This document shows positions 9,292 through 21,083 of a stretch of 64,000 nt of DNA, one piece after another (positions within the stretch are counted from its first letter, which is position 1; every line of letters begins with the position of its first letter). The translations under genes were made by a program, and so were the position numbers. The notes below the pieces were generated by a model. It ran no database searches, had not been told where the DNA came from, and saw only the letters and a list, made by a program, of their open reading frames with translations. The stretch comes from Loigolactobacillus jiayinensis (lineage in GTDB: Bacteria; Bacillota; Bacilli; Lactobacillales; Lactobacillaceae): positions 62,001 through 126,000 of the forward strand of contig NZ_RHOF01000002.1 in NCBI RefSeq assembly GCF_003946445.1, in the 5' to 3' direction.

Positions 9292-9314
9292 AAAAAAAAA
9301 CCAGGTTACCCTGG
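9292..9314 (-). terminator. Terminator after rpsR
   Basis: CCAGG (9301-9305) and CCTGG (9310-9314) form a short stem with a four-base loop. Leftward it is followed by nine T. It ends the rpsF-ssb-rpsR operon. Confidence 0.85.
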
Positions 9315-9323
9315 ATTTTAAGT

Positions 9324-9569
9324 TTACATCCCAGTATCTTCTGCGACGAATGGTAGTAATGCCATAATACGTGCGCGTTTGATAGCGATGGTGATTTTAC
9401 GTTGGTTCTTAGCACTTGTGCCAGTTACCCGACGTGGCAAAATCTTACCGCGTTCTGAAATAAAACGACGTAATAAGTCTGTATCTTTGTAATCGATATG
9501 TTCAATATGATTAGCAGCGATAAAATCAACTTTACGACGACGACGTCCGCCTCTACGTTGTTGAGCCAT
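9324..9569 (-). CDS. rpsR: 30S ribosomal protein S18
   Basis: This 81-residue basic protein matches S18 in length and sequence: an Arg-rich N-terminus ([11 protein letters not shown]), [21 protein letters not shown] and [26 protein letters not shown]. It binds 16S rRNA together with S6. The ATG at 9569 has a GGGAGGAAT ribosome site. It is the last gene of the conserved rpsF-ssb-rpsR operon. Confidence 0.97.
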   Translation of the reverse strand: MAQQRRGGRRRRKVDFIAANHIEHIDYKDTDLLRRFISERGKILPRRVTGTSAKNQRKITIAIKRARIMALLPFVAEDTGM

Positions 9570-9598
9570 AGCTTATTCCTCCCTCAAATTACCAGTGC

Positions 9599-10162
9599 TT
9601 AGAATGGCAAGTCATCATCGGAAATATCAATCGAATCACCATTATTTGCAAATGGGTCATTCGGATTGCTATTCGCGCTGCTGGCTGGACCGTTACTAGG
9701 TGCTGGATTAGTTGTTGATTGAGGAGCTTGGTTGAATGCGCTACTGCTGTTGTTATTGTTGTTAAAGTTGCTAGTTTGGTTATTATTGTTATAACCACCA
9801 GTACTTTGGCCACCGCTATTTTGTTGGCGGTGTTCATCAGCAGAACGTGATTCCAGTAGCGAGAAATTATCGGCAACAACTTCGGTCACATAAACTCGTT
9901 GACCTTCAGCGTTATCATAATTCCGCGTCTGAATTCGGCCTTCGATACCCACTAATGACCCTTTATGGGTGAAATTAGTAAAGTTCTCAGCTGACTTACG
10001 CCACATCACACAGTTAATAAAGTCAGCTTCACGTTCCCCATTACGGTTAGTGAATTGACGATTAACAGCTAAAGTGAATGAAGCAACTGCTGCACCACCA
10101 CTGGTATAACGTAATTCAGCATCACGGGTCAAACGTCCAATTAGGACTACTCGATTGATCAT
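9599..10162 (-). CDS. ssb: Single-stranded DNA-binding protein
   Basis: The 187-residue protein has the OB-fold N-terminus ([46 protein letters not shown]) over about 110 residues. A Gly/Asn/Gln/Ser-rich disordered linker follows. The C-terminal tip DISDDDLPF is the acidic tail that recruits replication and repair partners. It sits between rpsF and rpsR, its usual place in Firmicutes. Confidence 0.97.
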   Translation of the reverse strand: MINRVVLIGRLTRDAELRYTSGGAAVASFTLAVNRQFTNRNGEREADFINCVMWRKSAENFTNFTHKGSLVGIEGRIQTRNYDNAEGQRVYVTEVVADNFSLLESRSADEHRQQNSGGQSTGGYNNNNQTSNFNNNNNSSSAFNQAPQSTTNPAPSNGPASSANSNPNDPFANNGDSIDISDDDLPF

Positions 10163-10215
10163 CCAATCGCTCCCCTCTCTAAAAATTTTAATGTTTATTT
10201 ATTCGATTTAAATGC

Positions 10216-10515
10216 TTATTCTTCTACGCGTGTGATCATATGACGTAAAATTTCGTCATTGATCTTAGCCAGACGGTCGAATTCGTTAAGCGCTGTATCA
10301 TCGTCAGTTGTTACCTTAATTAAATGGTATAAACCTTCGCGATAGTTTTTGATTTCATACGCTAAGCGCCGTTTCGACCAGTCCTTTGATTCAACCACTT
10401 CAGCACCGTTATCGCGTAAAATACTATCAAAACGTTCGACTAAAGCTGTTTTAGCGTCGTCATCAATATCAGTACGCACGATGTAAAGAATTTCATATTT
10501 CTTTGATTGAGCCAT
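10216..10515 (-). CDS. rpsF: 30S ribosomal protein S6
   Basis: This 99-residue protein starts [20 protein letters not shown] and contains the S6 core [28 protein letters not shown]6 binds S18 as a heterodimer on the 16S rRNA platform. It leads the rpsF-ssb-rpsR operon behind a clear promoter and a structured leader that pairs with its ribosome site. The operon is probably autoregulated, as in other bacteria. Confidence 0.97.
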   Translation of the reverse strand: MAQSKKYEILYIVRTDIDDDAKTALVERFDSILRDNGAEVVESKDWSKRRLAYEIKNYREGLYHLIKVTTDDDTALNEFDRLAKINDEILRHMITRVEE

Positions 10516-10524
10516 GACTGTTCA

Positions 10525-10570
10525 CCTCCTTATGGTCTTTAAGGTCCTTACTCAATGTAAGAACAAGGAG
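10525..10570 (-). promoter_or_regulatory. rpsF leader hairpin that masks the ribosome binding site
   Basis: In the leader RNA, CTCCTT (complement of 10565-10570) can pair with the SD AAGGAG (complement of 10526-10531). Between them GTTCTTAC and GTAAGGAC form an 8 bp hairpin with a five-base loop (10544-10564). The layout fits ribosomal-protein autoregulation by S6:S18, but I do not see the CCG element reported for that motif. Confidence 0.6.
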
Positions 10571-10601
10571 AATCTAAAATCTTAGATACTCACAAAGTAA
10601 A

Positions 10602-10630
10602 ATTATAGCATGCGCCGTCTGAAGTTTCAA
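10602..10630 (-). promoter_or_regulatory. Promoter of rpsF-ssb-rpsR
   Basis: Reading leftward, TTGAAA (10625-10630) and a perfect TATAAT (10602-10607) are spaced by 17 bases. The leader to the rpsF start is about 80 bases. The stretch from here to 10818 shows no gene. Confidence 0.85.
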
Positions 10631-10818
10631 CTTTGTTTTCTTTTTTTAAACGAGTATTTAAAAACTCATTCAGTTCATTGCATCTGCTACACTCACTTCA
10701 TGTCACCTTAACCGGCAACTCTGACTATAGAAAATAATCTACTTTTAAACACACAACAATAAAGTAAAGCTCAGATAACGCGTTTTTCATTCAGCCTCCT
10801 TCAATCAACAACACTCAA

Positions 10819-10869
10819 CACAAAAAGCATTTCCTCGTCGTCTATATATAAACTACGCGAAAATGCTTT
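10819..10869 (-). terminator. Terminator after gyrA
   Basis: AAAGCATTT (10824-10832) pairs with AAATGCTTT (10861-10869) around a 28-base loop with partial inner pairing. Leftward it is followed by TTTTTGTG. It ends the gyrB-gyrA transcript. Confidence 0.7.
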
Positions 10870-10893
10870 GAGTTACTTTAAATTAAGTTAAAT

Positions 10894-13473
10894 TTATTCT
10901 TGATCATCATCCTGATCAGTTTCAGCGCGGCGAACTAATTCGTCAACTTGGGCTGAAGCTTGATCAGTTGTTGGTGCTGTCGCTTCTGGTGCTACTGTGG
11001 CAGCGTCACTAGTGGCAGCATCTGCCACTGGCTCCGTTTCGTCCTCAGCAGCAACTTTAGCCATCGTTGCAACAGCGGCATCATCGTCAACTCGGATCAG
11101 CCGTACACCTAGTGTGGCACGGCCAGTTTGTGACACATTGGCCACATGGAAACGAATCACGACACCAGTATTGGTGATCAGCATAATATCTTCGTCACCT
11201 TTGACCGTCGCTAACCCAGCTAATGGGCCATTTTTAGCGCTAACGTTGACCGTCTTGATCCCTTTACCGCCACGACCCTTGATTGGGTACTGTGCAGCAG
11301 GCGTGCGCTTACCGTAGCCTTTTTCGGAAATAATCAAGACTTCACTGTCTGATTCCAAAATATCGGAACCGACCACATAGTCACCTTCACGTAACCGGAT
11401 CCCACGGACCCCAGTTGCGGAGCGCCCCATGGAACGAACTGCGGTTTCAGCAAAGCTAACAGCGTAACCTAAATGCGTGCCGATAATAATATTTTGCTTA
11501 CCATCGGTTAGGCAAACGTTGATCAGCTCATCGCTATCTTTTAGCGTGATTGCTTTAAGGCCATTGCTACGAATATTGCGGAACTCACTGACAGCCGTCC
11601 GTTTCGTAACCCCTTGAAGCGTCGTAAACAATAAATAATTATCGTCTGCGTCGGCCGCTACATTGACAACGGTTTGAATCCGTTCACCGGAATCAATGCC
11701 TAACAAGTTGATCACTGGAATCCCCTTAGCTGTGCGGCCATATTCAGGAATTTCATAACCTTTGGCTTGGTAAACTTTACCGGTATTGGTGAAGAACAGC
11801 AACATATCATGGGTGGAAGTAAAGACGAGATGCTCAATGAAATCATCATCGTGGATCCCCATACCCTGGATCCCACGGCCACCACGATTTTGCGTCTTAA
11901 ATTCTGATGCTGGCAACCGCTTGATATAGCCATTGTGCGTCAAAGTGATCACAACGTCTTCTTCTTCGATCAAGTCTTCGTCTTCTAGACTAAGAACTTC
12001 GCCAACCAATAATTCCGTCCGCCGTTTGTCACCAAACTTATTCTGGATCTCTAATAATTCTTGATAAATAATATTGTGGATACGTTCTGGCTTAGCCAAA
12101 ATATCCTCGTAATCCGCAATCTTCTTCATCAATTCGGCGTATTCAGCTTCGACTTTATCGCGTTCCAAACCAGTTAAACGAACCAAGCGCATATCCAAAA
12201 TAGCTTGTGCTTGTTTATCGTCTAATTCATAGTGTTCGATCAATAAGGCCTTTGCCACTTCACCTGTTTTTGAACTGCGGATGATCCGAATAATTTCATC
12301 GATATGATCTAAGGCAGTCCGCAAACCAGCTAAAATGTGCGCCCGCGCCTGTGCTTTACGTAAATCAAAGGCAGTCCGGCGATGAATAACTTCTTCTTGA
12401 TGCTTCAGGTAATATTGTAAAATTTCCTTCAGCGATAATAAGCGTGGTGCGTTATCAACGATGGCTAGCATATTAAAGCCAAACGAAGTCTGCATCAAAG
12501 TTAATTTGTATAGATTATTTAAAACAACCGATGCCGACATATCACGACGAACATCGATAACGATTCGCATCCCGTCACGATCAGATTCATCGTTAAGGTC
12601 CGTGATTCCTTCTAAACGTTTGTCGCGCGCTAATTCAGCAATCCGTTCAACTAATTTCGCCTTGTTGACCATATACGGAATCTCGGTTACGATGATCCGT
12701 TCCTTGCCGTTCTTTTCTTCCTGAATCTCAGTTTTGGCCCGTAAAGTAATCGTCCCTTTACCAGTTTCGTAAGCCCGGCGAATACCCGACTTGCCCATCA
12801 CTAAGCCACCAGTTGGAAAATCAGGCCCTGGAATAGCCTCCATCAAATCAGCTGTTGTCACATCAGGATTATCCATCAACATGTGTAAGCCACTGATTAC
12901 TTCAGCTAAGTTATGCGGTGGAATATTGGTCGTCATCCCAACGGCGATTCCAGTTGCCCCATTAACTAATAAGTTAGGGAAACGCGCTGGTAAAACAACT
13001 GGTTCTTTTTCACTACCGTCATAGTTGTCTTGATAATCGATGGTATCTTTATTGATATCACGTAACATTTCAGTAGCGATTTTGCTCATCCGTGCTTCGG
13101 TATACCGCATTGCGGCAGCGCCATCCCCATCGACTGAGCCGAAGTTCCCGTGTCCATCAACTAACATGTAGCGATAACTAAAGTCCTGGGCCATCCGTAC
13201 CATTGATTCATAAATTGCTGAATCACCATGCGGATGAAATTTACCCATAACATCACCGACGATCCGGGCAGACTTCTTATATGGCTTATCTGGAGTGACA
13301 CCTAGTTCACTCATCCCGTAAAGAATACGCCGATGGACTGGTTTCAAGCCATCACGAACGTCAGGCAAAGCCCGCGCCACAATAACACTCATCGCATAAT
13401 CTAGAAATGAGGTCCGCATGGTTTTGGCTAAATTGACGTTTTGAATACGCTGATTTTGTGGTTCATCTGCCAT
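10894..13473 (-). CDS. gyrA: DNA gyrase subunit A
   Basis: GyrA cuts and rejoins DNA in the gyrase A2B2 complex. The 859-residue chain has the catalytic Tyr in [10 protein letters not shown] and the quinolone region [17 protein letters not shown], with Ser and Glu at the usual resistance positions, so it looks wild type. The C-terminal beta-pinwheel includes the GyrA box [10 protein letters not shown]. An acidic Ala/Thr/Asp-rich tail of about 45 residues follows the pinwheel. It lies 65 bp after gyrB and is probably co-transcribed with it. Confidence 0.97.
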   Translation of the reverse strand: MADEPQNQRIQNVNLAKTMRTSFLDYAMSVIVARALPDVRDGLKPVHRRILYGMSELGVTPDKPYKKSARIVGDVMGKFHPHGDSAIYESMVRMAQDFSYRYMLVDGHGNFGSVDGDGAAAMRYTEARMSKIATEMLRDINKDTIDYQDNYDGSEKEPVVLPARFPNLLVNGATGIAVGMTTNIPPHNLAEVISGLHMLMDNPDVTTADLMEAIPGPDFPTGGLVMGKSGIRRAYETGKGTITLRAKTEIQEEKNGKERIIVTEIPYMVNKAKLVERIAELARDKRLEGITDLNDESDRDGMRIVIDVRRDMSASVVLNNLYKLTLMQTSFGFNMLAIVDNAPRLLSLKEILQYYLKHQEEVIHRRTAFDLRKAQARAHILAGLRTALDHIDEIIRIIRSSKTGEVAKALLIEHYELDDKQAQAILDMRLVRLTGLERDKVEAEYAELMKKIADYEDILAKPERIHNIIYQELLEIQNKFGDKRRTELLVGEVLSLEDEDLIEEEDVVITLTHNGYIKRLPASEFKTQNRGGRGIQGMGIHDDDFIEHLVFTSTHDMLLFFTNTGKVYQAKGYEIPEYGRTAKGIPVINLLGIDSGERIQTVVNVAADADDNYLLFTTLQGVTKRTAVSEFRNIRSNGLKAITLKDSDELINVCLTDGKQNIIIGTHLGYAVSFAETAVRSMGRSATGVRGIRLREGDYVVGSDILESDSEVLIISEKGYGKRTPAAQYPIKGRGGKGIKTVNVSAKNGPLAGLATVKGDEDIMLITNTGVVIRFHVANVSQTGRATLGVRLIRVDDDAAVATMAKVAAEDETEPVADAATSDAATVAPEATAPTTDQASAQVDELVRRAETDQDDDQE

Positions 13474-13538
13474 TAACTAATTTGCTCCCTTCAAAAACGT
13501 GTTCAAAATTTGAACGCTAAATATATAAGCGACACTTT

Positions 13539-15515
<1,977 letters not shown>

Positions 15516-16610
15516 TTAGTCTGTCGTTTGTTGCAATTCACCGTGCGTGATTTGAAAAACGCGCGGCGCTTCAATCATCGTTTCAGCCACACCGCTTAAG
15601 CTAGTCGTGGTCAAAAAAGTTTGCACCTTATGCTGAATTGCTTTGAGCAAATGCGTCTGGCGCGTATCGTCTAATTCGGACAACACATCGTCCAGTAGTA
15701 AAACGGGATACTCGCCCGTTTGTTCCTTCATCAAATCGATTTCTGCCAGCTTAACCGACAAGGCTGTCGTTCGCTGCTGACCTTGGGAACCGAATGTTTG
15801 CACGTTTTTGCCGTTGACTAAAAAACGCACATCATCCCGATGTGGTCCAATCAACGTTGTGCCTTGCTCGATCTCATGCTCAACATCAGCGTGCAAAGCT
15901 TGCTGCAACGTGGTATCGCCCTTGAGTTGGCTGACGTATTCAAAGGTCAGTTGCTCGCGGCCTTTACTGATATCATGATGCAACACTTGGGCCCAACCTT
16001 CCAACTTAGTCAGAAAATCTAGCCGCTGCTTAATAATGGCACTCCCATATTCAGCCAATTGATCGGATAACACTTCCAAATACAGACGATCAGTCGCTTG
16101 TTTATACTTTAATTGTTTTAAATATTGATTGCGTTGGCGCAAAGCCTTTTTATATTCACTGCTATTGTACAGATAACTAGGACTCATTTGGCCAAACTCC
16201 ATGTCGATAAACCGCCGCCGAACTGCGGGGGCACCTTTTACCAAGGATAGATCCTCAGGCGCAAATAAAATGACGTTCAACTGGCCAATATATTGCGACA
16301 ACTTCGCCTGCTTTAAATGGTTGACCTTAACCGTTTTACCTTTTTTGCTGATCACCAATTCTAGTGGCACTTTGCCACTACTTTTTTGCACTAAGCCAGT
16401 AATTTTAGCAAAATCCGTTTGCCAACGAATAAAATCCTTTTCGTTATGCGTGCGGTGGCTTTTAGTCAAGGCCAATACATAAATAGCTTCCAGCAAGTTC
16501 GTTTTACCTTGGGCATTCTCGCCTAGCATCACATTAACTCCTGGCGAAAAATCGACGGTCAAATGACCATAATTACGATAATCCGTTAATTGCAAATGAT
16601 CGAGGTACAT
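15516..16610 (-). CDS. recF: DNA replication and repair protein RecF
   Basis: RecF loads RecA at single-strand gaps with RecO and RecR. The 364-residue protein has Walker A in [16 protein letters not shown], the ABC-type signature region [18 protein letters not shown] and Walker B in [14 protein letters not shown]. The RecF starting motif LQLTDYRNY is present. It overlaps the stop of the upstream S4-domain gene by one base, indicating translational coupling in the S4-recF-gyrB-gyrA operon. Confidence 0.97.
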   Translation of the reverse strand: MYLDHLQLTDYRNYGHLTVDFSPGVNVMLGENAQGKTNLLEAIYVLALTKSHRTHNEKDFIRWQTDFAKITGLVQKSSGKVPLELVISKKGKTVKVNHLKQAKLSQYIGQLNVILFAPEDLSLVKGAPAVRRRFIDMEFGQMSPSYLYNSSEYKKALRQRNQYLKQLKYKQATDRLYLEVLSDQLAEYGSAIIKQRLDFLTKLEGWAQVLHHDISKGREQLTFEYVSQLKGDTTLQQALHADVEHEIEQGTTLIGPHRDDVRFLVNGKNVQTFGSQGQQRTTALSVKLAEIDLMKEQTGEYPVLLLDDVLSELDDTRQTHLLKAIQHKVQTFLTTTSLSGVAETMIEAPRVFQITHGELQQTTD

Positions 16611-16849
16611 TAGTCATCAGCCTTATCCGCCGTTGCTGCCCGTAAAAAAAAGCTGCCTGTATCTGGAATCTCCACCGCGTCGCCAGCCACTAACTTACGG
16701 CCGCGCCGATCTTCTGGTATTCCATTTACAAAAACAGTCTGCTCACGCAAAAACCACTTAGCTTGGCCGCCAGATTGAACTAAAGCTTGTTCCTTCAGTA
16801 GTTGTCCTAACGTTAAATAAGCTGTCTCGAGGTAGACAATTTTCTTCAA
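16610..16849 (-). CDS. yaaA: S4-domain RNA-binding protein (YaaA/RlbA)
   Basis: This small protein contains an S4 RNA-binding domain: [20 protein letters not shown], then [23 protein letters not shown]. The YaaA family always lies between dnaN and recF in Firmicutes and has been linked to ribosome assembly. The frame can start at GTG 16864, but a GGGGAA element lies just after that codon, so TTG at 16849 is the better start (79 residues, [11 protein letters not shown]). Its end overlaps recF by one base. Confidence 0.9.
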   Translation of the reverse strand: MKKIVYLETAYLTLGQLLKEQALVQSGGQAKWFLREQTVFVNGIPEDRRGRKLVAGDAVEIPDTGSFFLRAATADKADD

Positions 16850-16920
16850 AATAATATTCCCCACGCTTCCATTATGAAATAGGCCGCCAACATCACTGTG
16901 CCGCCCTGCTCATAGGCTAT

Positions 16921-16982
16921 AAAACGGCGATTGACCGTTTTCTTACTCCTTATATTATACCCGTTTATTAGTGGAAACACAA
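16921..16982 (-). promoter_or_regulatory. Promoter and leader hairpin of the S4-recF-gyrBA operon
   Basis: Reading leftward, TTGTGT (16977-16982) and TATAAT (16954-16959) are spaced by 17 bases. Right after the start site the RNA can form a 7 bp hairpin, AAAACGG/CCGTTTT (16921-16941). The stretch 16983-17154 holds nothing else I can identify. Confidence 0.65.
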
Positions 16983-17154
16983 ACGAATCAGCCAATTTAA
17001 GCCGTTTAACGCAATTTAATTTAAAATAAGCAAAAGACACTAATTGGACTAAAAATGGCTAAAAATAAAAAATATGCACATATCAGCCACTTCACCGGTT
17101 TTTTTCCAAATTTTTGCTGCTTAAAATCACTCAAAGATCCTCACGTGCTTTTCA

Positions 17155-17191
17155 TACAAAAAAAGCGTCGCCCAGAATTGCGGGCAACGCT
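17155..17191 (-). terminator. Terminator after dnaN
   Basis: AGCGTCGCCC (17164-17173) pairs with GGGCAACGCT (17182-17191) over 10 bp with one G-U. Leftward it runs into seven or more T. Confidence 0.88.
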
Positions 17192-17206
17192 AAATTTATA
17201 ACAAGT

Positions 17207-18346
17207 TTAGAACGTACGAACTGGGGTGATCAATTGAATAAAATGATCGGCATCTTCAGTTGGGACTAACGTGAACGGCCGCAGCGCTGAGGTAAAGGCG
17301 ATACGGATCTCCGTTTGCCCAAATGAATGCAAGGCATCCTTCATATAATCAGGATTAAACGAGATTTCCAATTCGTCACCAGTCAGATTCTTACCGGCTA
17401 ACGTTTCTTCTACGTTACCAACGTCAGGCGAATTACCATAGATCGTCACTTGGTTCGTTGCTGGATCTAGCGCTAATTTAACCACGTTGTTGTGACTTTC
17501 ATGGGACAACAAAGATGCCCGTTCAATGGCTGACAACAATTGTGGTGCGTTAAATTCAACCTGCGTTGATGAGCTCGTTGGAATCAAGCGTGAGGTTTCT
17601 GGATAATTGCCTTCCAGCAGACGTGAATAAAACGATGTTGTGCCGGCGACAAATAAAACTTGATTTTCCGCGATCCGCATTTCAACGTTTTCCACATCAT
17701 CACCGAGCGTACGTGATAGTTCGATGAGACTTTTACCAGGAATGATCACATCGTAATGAATAGCAGCGTCAATATCCAATTGAATTTTGCGTTGGCTTAA
17801 CCGATGGCTGTCAGTTGCGACAGCTAAAAGTTCTTGATCAGCTAAGACTAAATGAATCCCCGTTAAAATCGGCCGACTTTCTTGATTGGAAACAGCAATC
17901 ACCGTTTGAGCGATCAATTGTTTTAATACAGCAGCGTCCAACACAACTTGTTTGTCAGTATCGATCACTGGCAAGTTAGGGTAGTTATTGGCGTCAAGGC
18001 CATTGATCGTAAAGGCAGCGGGACCAGAACGTAATTCAGTTTGGAAATTGTCTTTAACTTCTAAGGTCATTGTGTCTTCAGGTAATTTCTTAACGATTTC
18101 ACCAAAGAAACGAGCAGGTAAAACGATTGAGCCCGTTGAACCGACTTCGAGTTCATTCTTTTCATCATCAGCTGAGATGAATGCCTCAATCGAAATATCA
18201 GCATCACTACCGGTGAGCATTAAACCAGCTTCAGTTAGAACTAACTTTAAGCCAGTTAATATTGGAATAGTCGTTTTGGATGAAATAGCGCGTTGCACGT
18301 CGTTTAAGTTTTTAACGAATAGCGACCGTTTGATTGAAAATTGCAT
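17207..18346 (-). CDS. dnaN: DNA polymerase III beta subunit (sliding clamp)
   Basis: The 379-residue protein is the ring-shaped clamp that tethers the polymerase. It shows the three repeated clamp domains, starting MQFSIKRSLFVKNLNDVQRA, with ANNYPNLP near domain 2 and LITPVRTF at the C-terminus, where partner peptides bind. An AAGGAGG site precedes the ATG. It is 205 bp from dnaA and the gap is filled with DnaA boxes. It has its own promoter-like TATAAT and terminator. Confidence 0.97.
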   Translation of the reverse strand: MQFSIKRSLFVKNLNDVQRAISSKTTIPILTGLKLVLTEAGLMLTGSDADISIEAFISADDEKNELEVGSTGSIVLPARFFGEIVKKLPEDTMTLEVKDNFQTELRSGPAAFTINGLDANNYPNLPVIDTDKQVVLDAAVLKQLIAQTVIAVSNQESRPILTGIHLVLADQELLAVATDSHRLSQRKIQLDIDAAIHYDVIIPGKSLIELSRTLGDDVENVEMRIAENQVLFVAGTTSFYSRLLEGNYPETSRLIPTSSSTQVEFNAPQLLSAIERASLLSHESHNNVVKLALDPATNQVTIYGNSPDVGNVEETLAGKNLTGDELEISFNPDYMKDALHSFGQTEIRIAFTSALRPFTLVPTEDADHFIQLITPVRTF

Positions 18347-18380
18347 GGGTTAAAGAACCTCCTTTTTTAGGTACGGCGAA

Positions 18381-18414
18381 CTAACCGTTTCCGGTTAGCA
18401 GTAGTTATATTATA
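18381..18414 (-). promoter_or_regulatory. dnaN promoter -10 and leader hairpin
   Basis: Leftward TATAAT lies at 18409-18414, with no good -35. Just inside the leader, CTAACCG and CGGTTAG (18381-18398) form a perfect 7 bp stem closed by a GAAA tetraloop. Confidence 0.5.
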
Positions 18415-18454
18415 TAAAAGATTTTTAAGTAATAGTAGTAGGGGCTGTTAATCT

Positions 18455-18546
18455 TGTGGAAAACTCAAAAACAGCTTAGGTAATAAAGATATCCACATGT
18501 GCATAACCTGTGGATATCTCTGTGGTTAATTAGCAGCTTATCCACA
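18455..18546. promoter_or_regulatory. DnaA-box cluster between dnaN and dnaA
   Basis: Four 9-mer DnaA boxes are visible: TTTTCCACA (minus, 18455-18463), ATATCCACA (plus, 18489-18497), ATATCCACA (minus, 18509-18517) and TTATCCACA (plus, 18538-18546). The middle two form a perfect inverted repeat with arms AGATATCCACA (18487-18497 and 18509-18519). This would be the second half of a bipartite origin. Confidence 0.85.
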
Positions 18547-18551
18547 GGTGC

Positions 18552-19913
18552 TTAATTTGAACGTAAATTATTTTTGAGTTCACGCACATCATTTTGCAGC
18601 CTTTCATTTTGTTCTAAGGCTTGAGCAATTTTTTCGTGGGCGTGGATCACCGTTGTGTGGTCCTTGCCACCAAATGACTTACCGATCTTCGGTAATGAGT
18701 TATCAGTAAGCTCACGCGCCAAGTACATCGCAATTTGGCGCGGCATGACAATTGTTTTGACGCGTTTCTTGCCCTTAAGTTCGGCAACTGAGACTTCATA
18801 ATACTTGGCCACTTCATTTTGGATATCGGCAATTGACAGTTGATTGTTTTTACCCGCTAATTTTAAATTCTTTAGCGCATCAGCCGCTAAACTGGTGGTG
18901 ATCGTCAGATGCTTCATTGTAGCGTAGGCCTGAACGCGCACTAAAGCACCCTCCAATTCACGAATATTGGAGTCGATTTGGCCAGCAATATAACTGAGCG
19001 TCTCATCGGGAATCTGCAATTGTTCTGCATCGGCCTTATTCCGTAGAATTGCGATCCGGGTTTCCAAATCTGGTGGCGTGATATCCACTGATAGTCCCCA
19101 TTTAAAGCGGGAAACCAAACGTTCCTGCAATTTTGGGATCTCATTTGGCAAGCGATCAGATGTGAGTACAATTTGTTTCTTATCATCATATAGTGCGTTA
19201 AAGGTGTGGAAAAATTCTTCCTGTGTCCCTTCCTTATCAGCGAAAAACTGAATGTCATCTACTAATAGAAGGTCGACACTGCGATATTCCTGGCGAAACT
19301 GTTCTTGCTGCCGTGTTTGAATCGAATTGATGAAATCATTGGCAAAGGCCTCAGAAGTCACATATTTAACTTTTGCATCGGGCCGTAACGTCAACATTTG
19401 ATGGCCAATAGCGTGCATTAAATGGGTTTTGCCTAGACCAACCCCACCATAGAAAAATAGTGGATTGTACATCGTGCCAGGTTCTTCAGAAACGACTAAT
19501 GCCGCTGCGTGCGCCATTTGATTGCCTTTACCCGTGACAAATGTATCAAAGGTGTAGCGACTATTTAAATGTGTTGGGCGCATAAACGTTGGTGTAATTG
19601 TTGCAGTATTGCGCTCTCCCATTGCTTCTTTTGGCGATATGGTAGTGGTCAGCGGGGTTTCAGCATGCGTGGCAGTCTGAATGATCGGTGTAATTTCGCC
19701 GCCGGTATGTTGATAAACGAATTCAACCACTTTTGTAGCCAGGTTGCGTTCCCAATAATCTTTTTGCAGATCTTCAGGAACTTCGATAATGAGCTGATTC
19801 TGGTTTAACGCGATCGGTTTCGCGGTGGTGACCCAGGTTTTATACCCCACGGGGGTAAGCGAACGCTGGAGTTCATCCCGAATTATCGCCCATAAATCTT
19901 CCAATTCAGGCAC
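18552..19913 (-). CDS. dnaA: Chromosomal replication initiator DnaA
   Basis: DnaA binds the origin boxes and opens DNA. The 453-residue protein has domain I ([16 protein letters not shown]), a short linker, an AAA+ domain with Walker A ([16 protein letters not shown]) and Walker B ([14 protein letters not shown]), and a C-terminal helix-turn-helix with the DNA-binding signature [15 protein letters not shown]. It starts at GTG 19913 after a GGAGG site. DnaA boxes on both sides, one over its own promoter, predict autorepression. Confidence 0.98.
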   Translation of the reverse strand: MPELEDLWAIIRDELQRSLTPVGYKTWVTTAKPIALNQNQLIIEVPEDLQKDYWERNLATKVVEFVYQHTGGEITPIIQTATHAETPLTTTISPKEAMGERNTATITPTFMRPTHLNSRYTFDTFVTGKGNQMAHAAALVVSEEPGTMYNPLFFYGGVGLGKTHLMHAIGHQMLTLRPDAKVKYVTSEAFANDFINSIQTRQQEQFRQEYRSVDLLLVDDIQFFADKEGTQEEFFHTFNALYDDKKQIVLTSDRLPNEIPKLQERLVSRFKWGLSVDITPPDLETRIAILRNKADAEQLQIPDETLSYIAGQIDSNIRELEGALVRVQAYATMKHLTITTSLAADALKNLKLAGKNNQLSIADIQNEVAKYYEVSVAELKGKKRVKTIVMPRQIAMYLARELTDNSLPKIGKSFGGKDHTTVIHAHEKIAQALEQNERLQNDVRELKNNLRSN

Positions 19914-19945
19914 AAAAACGCCTCCTTTTTTAAAATCATATCTTC

Positions 19946-19976
19946 ATTTTAGCATTCTCAAAAAAAGTTTTCCACA
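19946..19976 (-). promoter_or_regulatory. dnaA promoter overlapped by a DnaA box
   Basis: Leftward an extended -10, TGCTAAAAT (19946-19954), lies 17 bases from a weak -35, TGGAAA (19969-19974). That -35 lies inside the DnaA box TTTTCCACA (19968-19976), so DnaA binding should block RNA polymerase. Confidence 0.6.
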
Positions 19977-20330
19977 ACTTTTACTAGAATAAAAAAGTTA
20001 GCTAAACTTATGAACATGCTGTTCAAAACCACTATCCACAAGCAATAGTTAGCTGTGCATAACTAGTCTTTTAAATCGGACGATAAACAAGGGCTTGTGC
20101 GTAAACAACACTGCTGTAATGAATGTTTCACGGGTTATCCACAAGTGAGGGCTGAAAGTGGATTACTTTTTTCCTGCCTGTTATCTTGTGGATAAGTTGG
20201 GGAAATAGCTGTGATTTGTTGTATAAACTGAAATCTGAAATTAACAACCTATCCACAGAAAAAACGGCTTACACACTATATTTTGTGGATAACTTTATTT
20301 TTTTAGTAGTTTCATTTAAGGAGGGAATAT
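19968..20330. other. Replication origin oriC (dnaA-rpmH part)
   Basis: Seven DnaA boxes or near matches lie in this AT-rich gap: 19968-19976 (+), 20032-20040 (+), 20054-20062 (-, TGTGCATAA variant), 20135-20143 (+, TTATCCACA), 20187-20195 (-), 20249-20257 (+) and 20284-20292 (-). Gene orientation switches here from minus to plus, as expected of diverging replichores. An AT-rich tract after the last box (20290-20350) is a candidate unwinding element. Confidence 0.9.
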
Positions 20331-20354
20331 GCTATTATATTCTGGTAATTGCTA

Positions 20355-20384
20355 TTGACGTCAGTCTATTAAATTCGTTATACT
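20355..20384 (+). promoter_or_regulatory. rpmH promoter
   Basis: TTGACG (20355-20360) and TATACT (20379-20384) are spaced by 18 bases. A GAGGAGG ribosome site and the rpmH ATG follow. Confidence 0.75.
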
Positions 20385-20450
20385 AGAAAATAACTGATTT
20401 GAATATGATTGCTTGTTTTAAACTTATTTTCGCGAGGAGGTTAATCGCAT

Positions 20451-20591
20451 ATGTCAACAAAACGCACATACCAACCAAAGAAACGCCATCGTGAACGTGT
20501 CCATGGTTTTATGAAACGAATGAGCACTAGCGCTGGTCGTAACGTGTTACAACGTAGACGCCAAAAAGGCAGAAAAGTATTGTCTGCATAG
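20451..20591 (+). CDS. rpmH: 50S ribosomal protein L34
   Basis: This 46-residue basic protein reads [20 protein letters not shown] at its start and ends GRKVLSA, the universal L34 pattern. The [20 protein letters not shown] core is intact. It begins with ATG at 20451 after GAGGAGG. It is the first rightward gene after the origin and is followed at once by a strong terminator, so rnpA may depend on readthrough or its own promoter. Confidence 0.97.
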   Translation: MSTKRTYQPKKRHRERVHGFMKRMSTSAGRNVLQRRRQKGRKVLSA

Positions 20592-20617
20592 ACCACTGAC
20601 CCTCAGTGGTCTTTTTT
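20591..20617 (+). terminator. Terminator after rpmH
   Basis: GACCACTGA (20591-20599) pairs perfectly with TCAGTGGTC (20603-20611) around a three-base loop, followed by six T. The stem starts inside the rpmH stop codon. Confidence 0.9.
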
Positions 20618-20620
20618 ATT

Positions 20621-20696
20621 AGTTGCGAGTGGACGCGTTTACGCCACACCGCAACTTAGTGTAATATCTAAGTGAGTAAGCATCTTGTTTACTCAC
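20621..20696 (+). promoter_or_regulatory. Two hairpins between rpmH and rnpA
   Basis: AGTTGCG/CGCAACT (20621-20656) encloses a GTGG/CCAC helix, and GTGAGTAA/TTTACTCAC (20672-20696) forms a second stem. Neither is followed by a T tract. They may be mRNA processing or stability elements before rnpA. Confidence 0.45.
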
Positions 20697-20727
20697 AGTA
20701 CATAGATTTGGAGTAATCAAATACGTC

Positions 20728-21081
20728 ATGAGAAAATCTTATCGGGTCAAAAAAGAAGCAGATTTCCAAACCGTATTCCAGACCGGAAATTCCAAAGCTA
20801 ATCGAAACTACATTGTTTATCGGCTGGAAAAACCGGGGCAAAAGCATTTTCGGGTTGGTATTTCGGTAGGGAAGCGTGTGGGCAACGCTGTGCACCGTAA
20901 TCAGGTGAAGCGACGGATTCGCCAAGGTCTGCAGGAATTAAAACCACAATTGAAAACAGACGTTGATTTTTTGGTCATCGCGCGGCCACACGCCGATCGA
21001 TTGACACAGGTAGAGGCTAAGGCTAACTTAGTGCATGTGTTAACTCTAGCTGATTTACTAACGGATGAAGTGAGGGAATAA
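20728..21081 (+). CDS. rnpA: Ribonuclease P protein component
   Basis: RnpA helps the RNase P RNA cleave 5' leaders from tRNA precursors. The 117-residue basic protein starts MRKSYRVKKEADFQTVF and carries the RNR signature HRNQVKRRIRQ with VGISVGKRVGNAV. The ribosome site is weak (GGAG 14 bases from ATG). It lies in the conserved rpmH-rnpA-yidC-jag order and ends two bases before yidC, so the two are co-transcribed. Confidence 0.96.
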   Translation: MRKSYRVKKEADFQTVFQTGNSKANRNYIVYRLEKPGQKHFRVGISVGKRVGNAVHRNQVKRRIRQGLQELKPQLKTDVDFLVIARPHADRLTQVEAKANLVHVLTLADLLTDEVRE

Positions 21082-21083
21082 GT

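Noticed and set aside
9589-9879. A second minus-strand frame inside ssb
   Set aside because: It is a +1 shadow over the Asn/Gly-rich SSB linker.
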